Shown here: piece after piece, positions 23,423-31,734 of the stretch
Numbering within the stretch: the stretch's first letter is position 1
Layout: every line of letters begins with the position of its first letter
Origin: Chersky-840 sp036511675
GTDB taxonomy: Bacteria; Actinomycetota; Acidimicrobiia; Acidimicrobiales; UBA8190
Reading direction: 5' to 3'
NCBI GenBank assembly: GCA_036511675.1
Contig: DATCBU010000104.1
Coordinates: 1-37,579, forward strand
DNA length: 37,579 nt
Position numbers and translations under genes: made by a program
The notes under the pieces: model-generated
The model's input: only the letters and a program-made list of their open reading frames with translations
Databases searched by the model: none
Told to the model about the DNA's origin: nothing

Positions 23423-24279
23423 TCGTCGGGGTCGTGCCCCGGTGTGACCCCGGCCACGGCGTAGAGGGCTTCGAGAGCACCGTCGACCACGTCGTCGCCC
23501 TCGGCACCCGCACCACGCACCCCGACCAACGCCGTCAATGACGCGTAGTCGCGGGCCAGGAGCCCGGCGTCGGTGTCGGGATGGACCCGCGTGCTGCTGC
23601 CCGGGGCGGTGAGGTCCAGACGAAGGGTGCCGGTCTGTCCGGGAGGCAGTGCCACGTGGGGGAGTGGCGTCGAGTCGTCGCCGCTCACATGGACGGCGGA
23701 CCGGATGGTGCCACCCCGGCCCAGGCGGCCGTGACGCAGGCCCCGGAGCTGGCCGAGCCCCACGTTGGGCACGTTGAGGTTGAGCGTGGTCCCCGCCGGG
23801 GCCTGCTCCAGCACCGGCACCAGCGCCGCCGCCATGGCCGCCGGGGTCTCCCAGGGCACGGGGTCGTCGCCCCAGCGGATCGACACCGCCAGGCACCGCA
23901 GCCCGAAATGCGCCCCGGTGAGCGCGGCGCCCACCGTGCCCGAGTGCATGGCCGAGCGGCCCACGTTGACCCCGTGGTTGATGCCCGACAGCACGATGTC
24001 GGGACGGGGCCCGAACCCACCCACACAGGCCAGGATCACCGCCAGCGCCGGCGGCCCGTCGATGCCGTAGGTGGGCATGTCCCCCAGGCCCTCGATGGCG
24101 TGCGCCTCGTAGTCGACGCCGTCACGGGAGTGGACGGGGCCCACCGCCGCACCGGCCCCGCTGTAGTCGATGAGGGGGGCCACCACGACCACGTCGTGGC
24201 CCGTGGAGGCGGCCACCAGTGCCAGGGCAGCGATGCCCGGGGCGCGCACGCCGTCGTCGTTGGTGACCAGTATCCGCAC
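23416..24279 (-). CDS. surE: 5'/3'-nucleotidase SurE
   Basis: 287 residues. The N-terminus is the SurE signature RILVTNDDGVRAPGI with metal-binding Asp8 and Asp9. Ser40 (DYSGAG) and Asn101 (SGINHGVNVG) complete the metal site. The enzyme dephosphorylates nucleoside monophosphates and is linked to survival in stationary phase. The open frame runs to 24513, but GTG 24279 is the family start and has GGAGG 4 nt upstream. Divergent from the aldose 1-epimerase gene, sharing ~130 bp, and overlapping the zinc-ribbon gene by 7 bp at its 3' end. Confidence 0.9.
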   Translation of the reverse strand: MRILVTNDDGVRAPGIAALALVAASTGHDVVVVAPLIDYSGAGAAVGPVHSRDGVDYEAHAIEGLGDMPTYGIDGPPALAVILACVGGFGPRPDIVLSGINHGVNVGRSAMHSGTVGAALTGAHFGLRCLAVSIRWGDDPVPWETPAAMAAALVPVLEQAPAGTTLNLNVPNVGLGQLRGLRHGRLGRGGTIRSAVHVSGDDSTPLPHVALPPGQTGTLRLDLTAPGSSTRVHPDTDAGLLARDYASLTALVGVRGAGAEGDDVVDGALEALYAVAGVTPGHDPDDQ

Positions 24280-24412
24280 AGAACCTCCGGTGGGTGGCCC
24301 ACCACGCTGCGTCGACTCGGAGCTCGGGCGCCGACGTGGGCTCGTGCGTCTACCATACGACTCCGCCACTGACCCGCCCACCGCCGCCGACGACCGGACA
24401 CGAGCCACCCCC

Positions 24413-25345
24413 TTGCCTGTCACCGCCACTGAAACGCCGGCACCCTCCGGGGTGCAGTACGACATCGGGCACGGTCGGCACCAACTGGTCGTCACCGAGG
24501 TGGGCGCCACCATCCGCTCCTACACCGTGGGCGGCAGGGCGGTCCTCGACGGATTCGACGTCGACGACCTGTGCGACTCGGGCCGGGGGCAGGTCCTCGC
24601 CCCGTGGCCCAACCGACTCGGGGATGGCCGCTACAGCTACGAGGGGCGCGAGGGGCGCGCCGCGCTCGACGAACCGGACCGGCACAACGCCATCCACGGC
24701 CTGGTGCGCTGGGCGCCGTGGCAGGTCGTGTCGCGCGCCCAGAACGTCCTCGCCCTGGGCTGCACGTTGCAGCCGCAACCCGGATACCCGTGGCGAGTGG
24801 CCCTGGCCCTCGAGTACCGCCTGGGCCGCGACGGGCTGACGGTGTCGTCGAGCGCCACCAACCTCGACCGCACCCCGGCGCCGTTCGGCATCGGCTTCCA
24901 TCCCTATCTGACGCTGTCCGCCCCCATCGACGCCACGTCGCTGGCGATCCCCGCTCGGCGTCGTCTCGTCACCGACGACCGGGGGCTGCCGACGGGCGGC
25001 ACGGCGGTGAGCGGCTCGGAGTTCGACTTCACCGCGCCGCGCTGGATCGGCGACACCGTCCTCGACACCGCCTTCACCGACTTCCGGCGTGACGCCGACG
25101 GGATGGCACGCGTCGAGCTCGACGACACCGCCGGGGGCCGGGGGGTCACGATATGGATGGACGGGCACTTCGGCTACGTCATGGTGTTCACCGGCGACAC
25201 CCTCGAGCCCGCATCCCGGCGTCGCGCCTCGATCGCCGTGGAGCCCATGTCGTGCCCGCCCGACGCCTTTCGAACCGGGGTGGACCTGGTGCGGCTCGAG
25301 CCCGGAGCGTCGTGGAGTGGGCGCTGGGGCATCAGCCCCCGCTGA
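24413..25345 (+). CDS. Aldose 1-epimerase (mutarotase) family protein
   Basis: About 310 residues, galactose-mutarotase fold. It interconverts alpha and beta anomers of hexoses. Conserved elements are APWPNRLGDGRY, NAIHGLVRW with His95, GIGFHPYL with catalytic acid His163, and AVEPMSCPPDAF with catalytic base Glu277. The reading frame extends upstream to 24170, but that part overlaps surE antisense. TTG 24413 is the preferred start and GTG 24452 a possible one; neither has a strong Shine-Dalgarno. Its stop is 4 nt from the convergent GGDEF-EAL gene stop. Confidence 0.87.
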   Translation: MPVTATETPAPSGVQYDIGHGRHQLVVTEVGATIRSYTVGGRAVLDGFDVDDLCDSGRGQVLAPWPNRLGDGRYSYEGREGRAALDEPDRHNAIHGLVRWAPWQVVSRAQNVLALGCTLQPQPGYPWRVALALEYRLGRDGLTVSSSATNLDRTPAPFGIGFHPYLTLSAPIDATSLAIPARRRLVTDDRGLPTGGTAVSGSEFDFTAPRWIGDTVLDTAFTDFRRDADGMARVELDDTAGGRGVTIWMDGHFGYVMVFTGDTLEPASRRRASIAVEPMSCPPDAFRTGVDLVRLEPGASWSGRWGISPR

Positions 25346-25349
25346 TTCT

Positions 25350-28300
25350 TCAGATGGGCCCGGCTCCGAACCTCGATGACGCGCCGGCCGGGACGAAGAG
25401 GTGCCCGAGGTCCTCGGGGCTGGCGGGCCGGCCGAACAGATAGCCCTGGGCGTAGGGGCATCCGAGGTCGATGAGCCGGTCCCGTTGTTCCTCGCGCTCG
25501 ATGCCCTCGGCCACCACGGTGAGGTCGAAGGCGTCGGCCACCTCCACCACGGCGCCGATGACGGCGTCGTAGCGGGTTCCCAGCGCGTCGATGAAGGACT
25601 TGTCGATCTTGACGACGTCGATGGGGAGCCGGGCCAGAGAGTTGAGTGAGGAGAACCCGGTGCCGAAGTCGTCGATGGCGATGCGAAGGCCCAGCCGGCG
25701 CAGAGCCTGGAGACGGCGCACGGCGGCCTGGAGGTCGCGGATGAAGAAGCTCTCGGTGATCTCGAGCACCAGGCATTGCGGGGGAAGCCCGCTCTCCTCG
25801 AGGGCGGCGGCGACCTCGGCGATCATCCGGTCGTGCTCGAGCTGTCGGCTCGAGACATTCACGCTCAGCGAGAAGCCCGAGGAGACCCCCATGGTGTTGA
25901 CCCACTGCGCCGCCTGGGTGCAGGCGTGGGCCAGCACCCACCGCCCGATCTGCAGGATCAGCCCTGACTCCTCGGCGATGGGGATGAACTCCAGCGGAGG
26001 GACCAGGCCGCGTTCGGGGTGCTGCCACCGCACCAGGGCTTCCACGCCCACCGTGGCGCCGGTGTCGATGGCCACCACCGGTTGGTACACGATCGAGAGC
26101 TGGTCGCCCAGCAGGGCCTGGTGCAGCGACGATTCGATCTCGAGGCGCTCGGCCGCCCGGGCCGTGAGGGTCTCGTCGAACACCTCCACCCGGGCCCGGC
26201 CGCTCTGCTTGGCGTGGTACATCGCCGCGTCTGCTTGGCGCAGCACGTCCATGGGATCGTCGCCGCGCATTCCGAAGGCGACGCCCACACTGGCCGACAC
26301 GAAGCACTCGACGCCGTCGAGCATGAAGGGCCGGTCGAAGGCGGTGAGCAACCGCCAGGCGTAGGCGACGGCCCCCTTGCGATCGCTGATCCCCTCCACC
26401 AGCACGGCGAACTCGTCCCCGCCGAAACGAGCCACCAGGTCGCCGGTGCGCGCCGTCGACTCGATGCGCCGGGCCACCTCCACCACCAGCTCGTCCCCGG
26501 TGGTGTGGCCGCGGCTGTCGTTCACGTACTTGAAGTGGTCGACGTCCAAGAAGCACACGGCCAGCGGCGGCCCCGGGAGCTGGGCCCGGGTCAGGGTCTC
26601 GGCCAACTGCTCGGCGAACAGGGCCCGGTTGGGCAGCCCCGTGAGGTGGTCGTGGGTGGCCTGGTGCTCCAGGCGGCGCTCGAACTCACGACGTTCGGTG
26701 ACGTTGCGGGCGGTGGCGGTGATCACCAGGCCCTCGGGTGTCTCGATGGGGCCCAGGATGATCTCCATGGGGAATTCCATGCCGTCCTTGCGCACCCCCG
26801 AGACGTCGGCCACGTCGCCGATGACGAGGGTGCGCGGGTTGCGGATGAAGTCCTCGTAGTAGTCGCGCAGGACACTCTGGACCCTGGGGGTGGTGAGACA
26901 TTCGACACTCTGGCCCGCCAGCTCGTCGGGCTCGTATCCGAAGAGCCGGCCCACCTGGTGGTTGGCCTCCAGGATGACCCCGTCGGTGCTCATCACGATC
27001 ATGGCGTCAGGGGCGGACTCGATGAGCGAGCGGAAGTGGGCGGCGTCGCGTCGTTGGTGCTCGAGGCGCCGAGCGCTTTCGAGACCGTGCCCGGCGTGCG
27101 CGGCCAGGAGCTCGAAGGCGGCTACCTCGTGGTCTTCCACGGTGCGCTGCAGTCGCGTCCCGCCCACCAGGGTGGCGCTGAGCTCGCCCTCCACCCACAC
27201 CGGGGTGGCGATCACGGTGCGGAAGCCGTCGGCGCGGAGCTCGGGGTGGCCTCCGGTGCGCTCGAGGTAGTCGTCGACCACGACCGTGCGGCGCTGTTCG
27301 GAGATGAGCGCCACCATGCCCCGGTCGGAGCTGTGGACGCCCTCGACGTAGGAGTCGGGGAGCCCCCGGGCATGGACGACCCGATAGGTGCGACGGTCCT
27401 CGAGGAGCTCGCACACGTTGGCGGCCTCGAACCCGATCTCGATGACGGCGTCGACGGCCCAGGCCAGGATGGAGTCCTCGTCGAGCGAGTCCAGTTGCCG
27501 TCCCAGGCCGGCCACCCGGCTCCACAGGCTGGCCCGGTGCTCGTGCTCGGCGGTGGCGCGCTCGCGAAAGACGAGCTGGCGGGTGAGCTGCACCGAGATG
27601 AGGTCGGCGGCGCCGGCGGTGGCCAGGATCATGCCCAGGCGCAGGACCAAGGTGGCCACGCCGATGCCCCAGCCGGCGCCGGCCAGGGCGAGGACATAGG
27701 CGCCCCCGGTCAACACGGTCAGGGTGATGCGCCCCCGGCGCGGGTACGACACGTTCGCCATGAACACGCACTGCAACAGGTAGACCAGATAGAGGTCGGA
27801 GTGGCTGCCGCCGGTGAGGTCGATGCCGAACGACACCAGCGCGATGTCGAACAGCGACCACGTGTAGAGGACGGGCAGGACCAGCCCCCGCTGGGTCAGG
27901 GTGTGCCAGGGGAGCATCGAGATGGGGATCGTGCCGGCGATGGCGATGCCGATGAGGACGAAGAACGGCGCCCGCGACATCGGGTAGTGCCCGGGCAGCA
28001 GGGCGTAGAGGAGCAGGACGAGGAGCACCGCCACCGTCGACGCCACCCCGATGCGCGCCGACTGCACCCGCACCTCGTCGAGGGCGGCCAGGGGACGTCG
28101 CTCTCCCGTCGTGGTGTGGTCGTCGCCGAAGAGCTCGCTGAAGCCGCGCAGTCGGCGCAACGCCGCTCCCCCCGGCAGGTGACGCGGCACCGGCACCGTG
28201 TCGGGCGGGTCTGCCGACGAGGCCGGTATCCCCGACGGGGGAGACCACGGCATCTCGACCTCAGGTGTTCCCGAGAGCGCTGCTGCCGCCGCCACCGGGG

Positions 28301-28418
28301 ACGTGGGTCCGGGCGCGACGGCGTCCGACGTCACCTTCGGTCCGCCGTCGGCTGGGCCCGAGCGCAGTGCACCGGACAGCGACGGCGGCCGCACGATGCG
28401 ACCTGGTGCCCCCACCAC
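25350..28418 (-). CDS. Membrane GAF-PAS-GGDEF-EAL cyclic-di-GMP protein
   Basis: 1022 residues from GTG 28418. A low-complexity N-terminus is followed by five to six membrane segments (about 120-275), a GAF-like domain (about 313-448), a PAS domain (about 458-578), GGDEF (about 583-748) and EAL (about 765-1008). GGDEF (666-670) is intact with DVDHFK and an I-site RTGD five residues upstream. EAL (793-795), NVSSRQLEHD, EITES, DDFGTGFSSL (about 916-925) and AEGIE are all present. Both synthesis and hydrolysis of c-di-GMP are thus possible, tuned by membrane and ligand signals. A -10 box TACAAT ends 5 nt before the GTG, supporting a leaderless transcript; ATG 28253 with GAGG upstream is the alternative start. 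Confidence 0.9.
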   Translation of the reverse strand: MVGAPGRIVRPPSLSGALRSGPADGGPKVTSDAVAPGPTSPVAAAAALSGTPEVEMPWSPPSGIPASSADPPDTVPVPRHLPGGAALRRLRGFSELFGDDHTTTGERRPLAALDEVRVQSARIGVASTVAVLLVLLLYALLPGHYPMSRAPFFVLIGIAIAGTIPISMLPWHTLTQRGLVLPVLYTWSLFDIALVSFGIDLTGGSHSDLYLVYLLQCVFMANVSYPRRGRITLTVLTGGAYVLALAGAGWGIGVATLVLRLGMILATAGAADLISVQLTRQLVFRERATAEHEHRASLWSRVAGLGRQLDSLDEDSILAWAVDAVIEIGFEAANVCELLEDRRTYRVVHARGLPDSYVEGVHSSDRGMVALISEQRRTVVVDDYLERTGGHPELRADGFRTVIATPVWVEGELSATLVGGTRLQRTVEDHEVAAFELLAAHAGHGLESARRLEHQRRDAAHFRSLIESAPDAMIVMSTDGVILEANHQVGRLFGYEPDELAGQSVECLTTPRVQSVLRDYYEDFIRNPRTLVIGDVADVSGVRKDGMEFPMEIILGPIETPEGLVITATARNVTERREFERRLEHQATHDHLTGLPNRALFAEQLAETLTRAQLPGPPLAVCFLDVDHFKYVNDSRGHTTGDELVVEVARRIESTARTGDLVARFGGDEFAVLVEGISDRKGAVAYAWRLLTAFDRPFMLDGVECFVSASVGVAFGMRGDDPMDVLRQADAAMYHAKQSGRARVEVFDETLTARAAERLEIESSLHQALLGDQLSIVYQPVVAIDTGATVGVEALVRWQHPERGLVPPLEFIPIAEESGLILQIGRWVLAHACTQAAQWVNTMGVSSGFSLSVNVSSRQLEHDRMIAEVAAALEESGLPPQCLVLEITESFFIRDLQAAVRRLQALRRLGLRIAIDDFGTGFSSLNSLARLPIDVVKIDKSFIDALGTRYDAVIGAVVEVADAFDLTVVAEGIEREEQRDRLIDLGCPYAQGYLFGRPASPEDLGHLFVPAGASSRFGAGPI

Positions 28419-28423
28419 GAAGA

Positions 28424-28429
28424 ATTGTA
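28424..28429 (-). promoter_or_regulatory. Putative -10 box for a leaderless GGDEF-EAL transcript
   Basis: TACAAT on the minus strand ends five bases before GTG 28418, so transcription would begin at or next to the start codon. No convincing -35 hexamer is seen. Leaderless mRNAs are common in actinobacteria, and no Shine-Dalgarno precedes this GTG. The 28420-28566 gap is otherwise AT-rich and without a gene. Confidence 0.45.
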
Positions 28430-28566
28430 ACGGTGGGATTCTCAGTATCTGGGGCCGTTGTGCCGACGTTGTGCGAACATATTGATTGTGCGCCGGCGCC
28501 TGACGGATGTGTGAAAACGTTGTGTTGACAGTGCCATGCAACTCGACACCCAGCGGGTGGATCTGG

Positions 28567-29031
28567 CTACGACGTGACTTCCATCTGCGGCCCCTCCCAA
28601 GTCCAGCGCGGCATAGCAAGACCTTGCGGAACCGGCTTACCGGGCGGCCCGTACAAGAGGACCTCCTCTACCGCCCATTCCATGTAGGCCCGCAGAGCCG
28701 CCCGGAACGCAGGATCTTGCGGTAGCCCGGCGTCGTCCGCGGCGTTGACGAAACACTCGACGAAACGCCGGCCGAGGTCGCTCATATCTCCGTTGCCCCC
28801 GTGGATCTCCAGGACTTCGGAATGGTCTCCACACGTTTGCGAGTATCGCGGCGGCCCACCCATTACCTCTGCCCAGTAGGCAGCGAGCCGGTCAATGTGC
28901 TCGGGGTGCTGCCCGGGATGGGAGAAGGGGTGGTTCAGTTCAGGGTCCGCCAGACACCGAGCGTGGTGGGCAGCGGCCAAGGCCACAAAAGCAGGGTGGC
29001 CACCGGCGAACTCGAACAGGGTGGGTCGCAT
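28567..29031 (-). CDS. Truncated haemoglobin-like globin (group II type)
   Basis: 154 residues. TLFEFAGGHPAFVALAAAHH, FSHPGQHPEHIDRLAAYWAEVMGGPPRYS and the block GDHSEVLEIHGG match the group II (GlbO/YjbI-like) truncated globin pattern. The His in LEIHGG sits where the proximal haem ligand is expected. These proteins bind O2 or NO and are linked to redox or nitrosative stress. ATG 29031 gives the shortest family-like N-terminus; ATG 29067 is possible. Neither has a clear ribosome binding site. Divergent from the disrupted winged-helix gene. Confidence 0.8.
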   Translation of the reverse strand: MRPTLFEFAGGHPAFVALAAAHHARCLADPELNHPFSHPGQHPEHIDRLAAYWAEVMGGPPRYSQTCGDHSEVLEIHGGNGDMSDLGRRFVECFVNAADDAGLPQDPAFRAALRAYMEWAVEEVLLYGPPGKPVPQGLAMPRWTWEGPQMEVTS

Positions 29032-29193
29032 AGTGAAAGCTTCGCGCCGAGGATCGATTGATGCCATCGTGTTCGGCGCAAGAGTCAGCACGAAAGCGTC
29101 GGAGCCCGTGACCCGGCACTGAGATGCGCCAGCGCCCGAGCGCCTGTGGCCCCGCCATCGTGCGGCGGGTCTCCGAGATGGCACTGTGGGGAC

Positions 29194-29880
29194 GTGGCCA
29201 CGGCTCGAAAAGCTCCACGGACAGAAGACACTCCTGGCGCGCCTGCTGTCGCTGCCCGACTCCGTTCGCAGCTGCTCGCCGGGCCGCCGGCCGGTTCCCC
29301 TCAGAAGGTCGTAGAGCGCCTGCTAGCCGTCCAGGCCCAGGACGCACGCGGTGCCCGGCTGGCGATACGTATCCGCTCGAGCGGTCTCAGCACCTCCGAC
29401 GTGGACCGTGCCCTTAGCCGGAGTCGCTCCCTCGTTGTCACCTGGCTTAACCGAGCCACGCTCCACCTCGTGCGCAGCGAGGACTACTGGTGGCTCCACC
29501 AACTTGCAGCCCCACGCTCGAAGATCGGGAGCCAGCGCCGGCTCCGACAGGAAGGCGTCGATGCCCGCCAGGCGGTGCGCGGCGTGGAGCTCATCGCCAA
29601 GGCGGTGACCGACGATGGCCCGCAGACCCGCGAGCAGCTGCGTCGGCGCCTCGAGTCGGCCGGGGTCCCGACGGCAGGCCAGGCCCTCGTTCATCTCCTC
29701 GGCGTTGCAAGCACGCAGGGAGCGGTGCTGCGCGGGCCCATGATCGGCACCGAAATCAGGGAATGGAGAAGCCGGGAGTGGTTTCGAGATAGTTCGAGAT
29801 CTGCCAGCTGGATTGCTGGAACTCGCTTTGCAGTCGCTGGTCGAAGTTCAGCGCGAAGCTCGGGTGACCGTTGGCCGTGA
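29194..29880 (+). pseudogene. Truncated winged-helix (AlkZ/YcaQ-like) gene
   Basis: The N-terminal ~185 residues match the winged-helix DNA-binding family related to AlkZ/YcaQ glycosylases: RLLAVQAQDARGARLAIRIRS, DRALSRSRSLVVTWLNRATLHLV, EDYWWLH and ALVHLLGVAS. Full proteins are about 350-400 residues. Here family-like sequence stops after RGPMIGTE near 29752. The frame then reads antisense into the 3' end of the pilX-like gene until 29880, giving arginine/serine-rich nonsense. The C-terminal half is missing, so it is probably non-functional. GTG 29194 is the likely original start. The breakpoint lies within a few bases of the stop codon of the opposing operon. Confidence 0.72.
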
Positions 29881-31087
29881 CCCCACCCAGGATGAGACCG
29901 CCGGTCCAGGTCAGGTTGCTGGAGGAGCCGTTGAGGGTGAGGTTCATGCCGGGACCCCAGAAGACGGCGTTCACCTGCGATGCCCCCAGGCCGGCGGTGC
30001 CACTACCCCAGGCGTAGATCTGGAGGTCGGTTGGATCACCGACGAGCCCACCCTTGCACGTGCCCGAGCCGCTGCCGAGGGGGGGCTCGCAGGCGTTGAC
30101 CGTCGAACCGGCGAAATTGACGTTTGGCTGCGTCAACGAGCCCACCGCCGGGAACACGTAGATCTCGACCCGTCCACTGTTCTGTTGCGGACTCTGGGCA
30201 TAGTCGATGTTGACGGTGCCGGTCATGGTCAACCCACCTCGACAGATGTAGACGCCGGGTTCGAGGGTGGCCGGTCCCGTGACGGTATAGCCGGCCGCAT
30301 CGGAACCGGTGACGGCCGGACTCACGCTGGTGCACGGCGAAGCGGCCGACGGCAGACACGGGGTTGGCGGTGCACCGTAAGGGTTGGGGGGAGCAGGACA
30401 AGTCTGCGTCGGCTGCTGCGGCGCGTAGATAGGACCGAGGTTCACATACGGGGTGCACTTCGAGATTGATCCGCCATAGTTGACATAGGTGGCGTTGGGA
30501 TCAGCGGGTCCGTTGCAGGTCAGAGTTCCTCCGGGGCCCACGGCGATGGCGGCGGTGGCACCCGGGACCGCGTTCCCGTAGGGATCGGTCACGGTCACGC
30601 TTGTCGACGACTTCCCGTCGAAGGTGACGAAGGCCCCGCCATACACGGCGTCCAGCAGGACCGGGGTCTGCTTGACCGTCGTCTGGACTGCGTAGGAGAT
30701 ATTGCGGACGGTCCCTTGCGACAGCACCGTGTAGGCACCGGTGGCGGAGTCGTACCGGGCCGTGTAGACGGTCCCGGAAGCACTCGGGACGGTGCTCAAG
30801 CTGCATTTGCCGCCACTGTTGGGCTCGTTGCAGAACGAGGCCGGCGACGCTCCCTGCTGGTCGATCTGGAACAGGGCGTCGGCGACTCCCGACTGTGCAA
30901 GGGAGCGTGCCTGCTGGATCTTGGTCTCGAGATTGGTGTTGCTGAAGTCACCGTTGATCCGTGTGAACAAGGCCACACTCAGGAGCACGACGACCAGCAC
31001 GATAGCCGTGACGATGGGAAGGGTCTGCCCGGCTTCGCCGACTCCTCGTTGCCTGCAGGACATCTGTGGGGAGGTGTTCAGCCGCAT
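29756..31087 (-). CDS. PilX-like pilus-associated membrane protein
   Basis: 443 residues. The N-terminus reads AGQTLPIVTAIVLVVVLLSVALFTRI and continues into a helix (ETKIQQARSLAQSGVADALFQI). This is the layout of PilX-type minor pilins and related pilus-assembly proteins with a single membrane helix. The remainder is exported, low in Lys, rich in Gly/Ser/Thr/Pro, with scattered Cys (for example CSLS, CKGG) that could form disulfides. Sequence such as YAQSPQQNSGRVEIYVFPAVG and NAVFWGPGMNLTLNGSSSNLTWTGGLILGG resembles right-handed beta repeats. ATG 31087 has AGGAG 7 nt upstream and overlaps the preceding gene by 10 nt. Last gene of the sigma/pilin operon. Confidence 0.75.
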   Translation of the reverse strand: MRLNTSPQMSCRQRGVGEAGQTLPIVTAIVLVVVLLSVALFTRINGDFSNTNLETKIQQARSLAQSGVADALFQIDQQGASPASFCNEPNSGGKCSLSTVPSASGTVYTARYDSATGAYTVLSQGTVRNISYAVQTTVKQTPVLLDAVYGGAFVTFDGKSSTSVTVTDPYGNAVPGATAAIAVGPGGTLTCNGPADPNATYVNYGGSISKCTPYVNLGPIYAPQQPTQTCPAPPNPYGAPPTPCLPSAASPCTSVSPAVTGSDAAGYTVTGPATLEPGVYICRGGLTMTGTVNIDYAQSPQQNSGRVEIYVFPAVGSLTQPNVNFAGSTVNACEPPLGSGSGTCKGGLVGDPTDLQIYAWGSGTAGLGASQVNAVFWGPGMNLTLNGSSSNLTWTGGLILGGVTANGHPSFALNFDQRLQSEFQQSSWQISNYLETTPGFSIP

Positions 31088-31734
31088 CGACTTGCTCCTG
31101 GCGGTTGGTTCATGAGGTTGACCCTGGTGGTCGTCCCGTAGGGCGCGGAGTTGAGATTGGCCACCGACAAGGTGACCTGCACCACCGTGGCGGACGCGCT
31201 GACGCTGGCCGGCGTGGATTGGGGCTCGGTGACCTGGTTGATGGCGCAGTGGTCGTAGTAACTGAAGACCGGCAGTCCGCCGTTCGACGGGTCGCCGTTG
31301 GTGACCGCGGTCAGCTCTGTCAGCGCGGTGTTCGACCCGGCCTGGCGAGTCAGCGTCCCGCACCAGGTCGAGGAGGTTCCCGGGCAGTTGACGCTCGTGT
31401 AGCTGTACTGCCACGTGATGATCTGACCCGAGGGCTGGATGGTGAGCTGGAGCTTGTCGTTGTATGCCGCCACCGTCGACAGCGTCCCCAACGGGTTCGC
31501 CGACTGGATGTCGTGCTGAAGGGCCAGGAGGGCGAGCCGGACGTTGGCCGCCGCGTTGGCGTTGTTGACCGTGGCGGTATCCGCTTTGGCGTACACGGTC
31601 AGCATGGTGGTCATCATCGTCATGAGCACGAGGGAGAGCCCCGACGCCACCAAGAGCTCGACCAGGGTCATGCCCTCCTCGTCGCTATGGTGACGGCGGG
31701 CGCGGGCGAAGCAGCGACGAACGACCCTCAGCAT
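31078..31734 (-). CDS. PilW-like prepilin-type protein
   Basis: 218 residues. The prepilin peptidase site is textbook: charged leader, then EEGMTLVELLVASGLSLVLM, with cleavage after Gly, Glu at +5 and a long hydrophobic helix. The exported part is Thr/Ser/Asn-rich with pairs of Cys (VNCPG, WCGTL). The size and layout resemble PilW-type minor pilins or type II secretion pseudopilins. ATG 31734 overlaps the stop of the upstream gene by 7 nt, and its own stop overlaps the next start by 10 nt, so translation is coupled. Confidence 0.82.
   Translation of the reverse strand: MLRVVRRCFARARRHHSDEEGMTLVELLVASGLSLVLMTMMTTMLTVYAKADTATVNNANAAANVRLALLALQHDIQSANPLGTLSTVAAYNDKLQLTIQPSGQIITWQYSYTSVNCPGTSSTWCGTLTRQAGSNTALTELTAVTNGDPSNGGLPVFSYYDHCAINQVTEPQSTPASVSASATVVQVTLSVANLNSAPYGTTTRVNLMNQPPGASRCG

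Noticed and set aside
26019..28430. An 803-codon open frame on the plus strand opposite the GGDEF-EAL gene
   Set aside because: It is fully antisense to a gene with unmistakable domains; its composition (His/Gly/Glu/Arg-rich, no motif) is the usual result of high-GC third positions.
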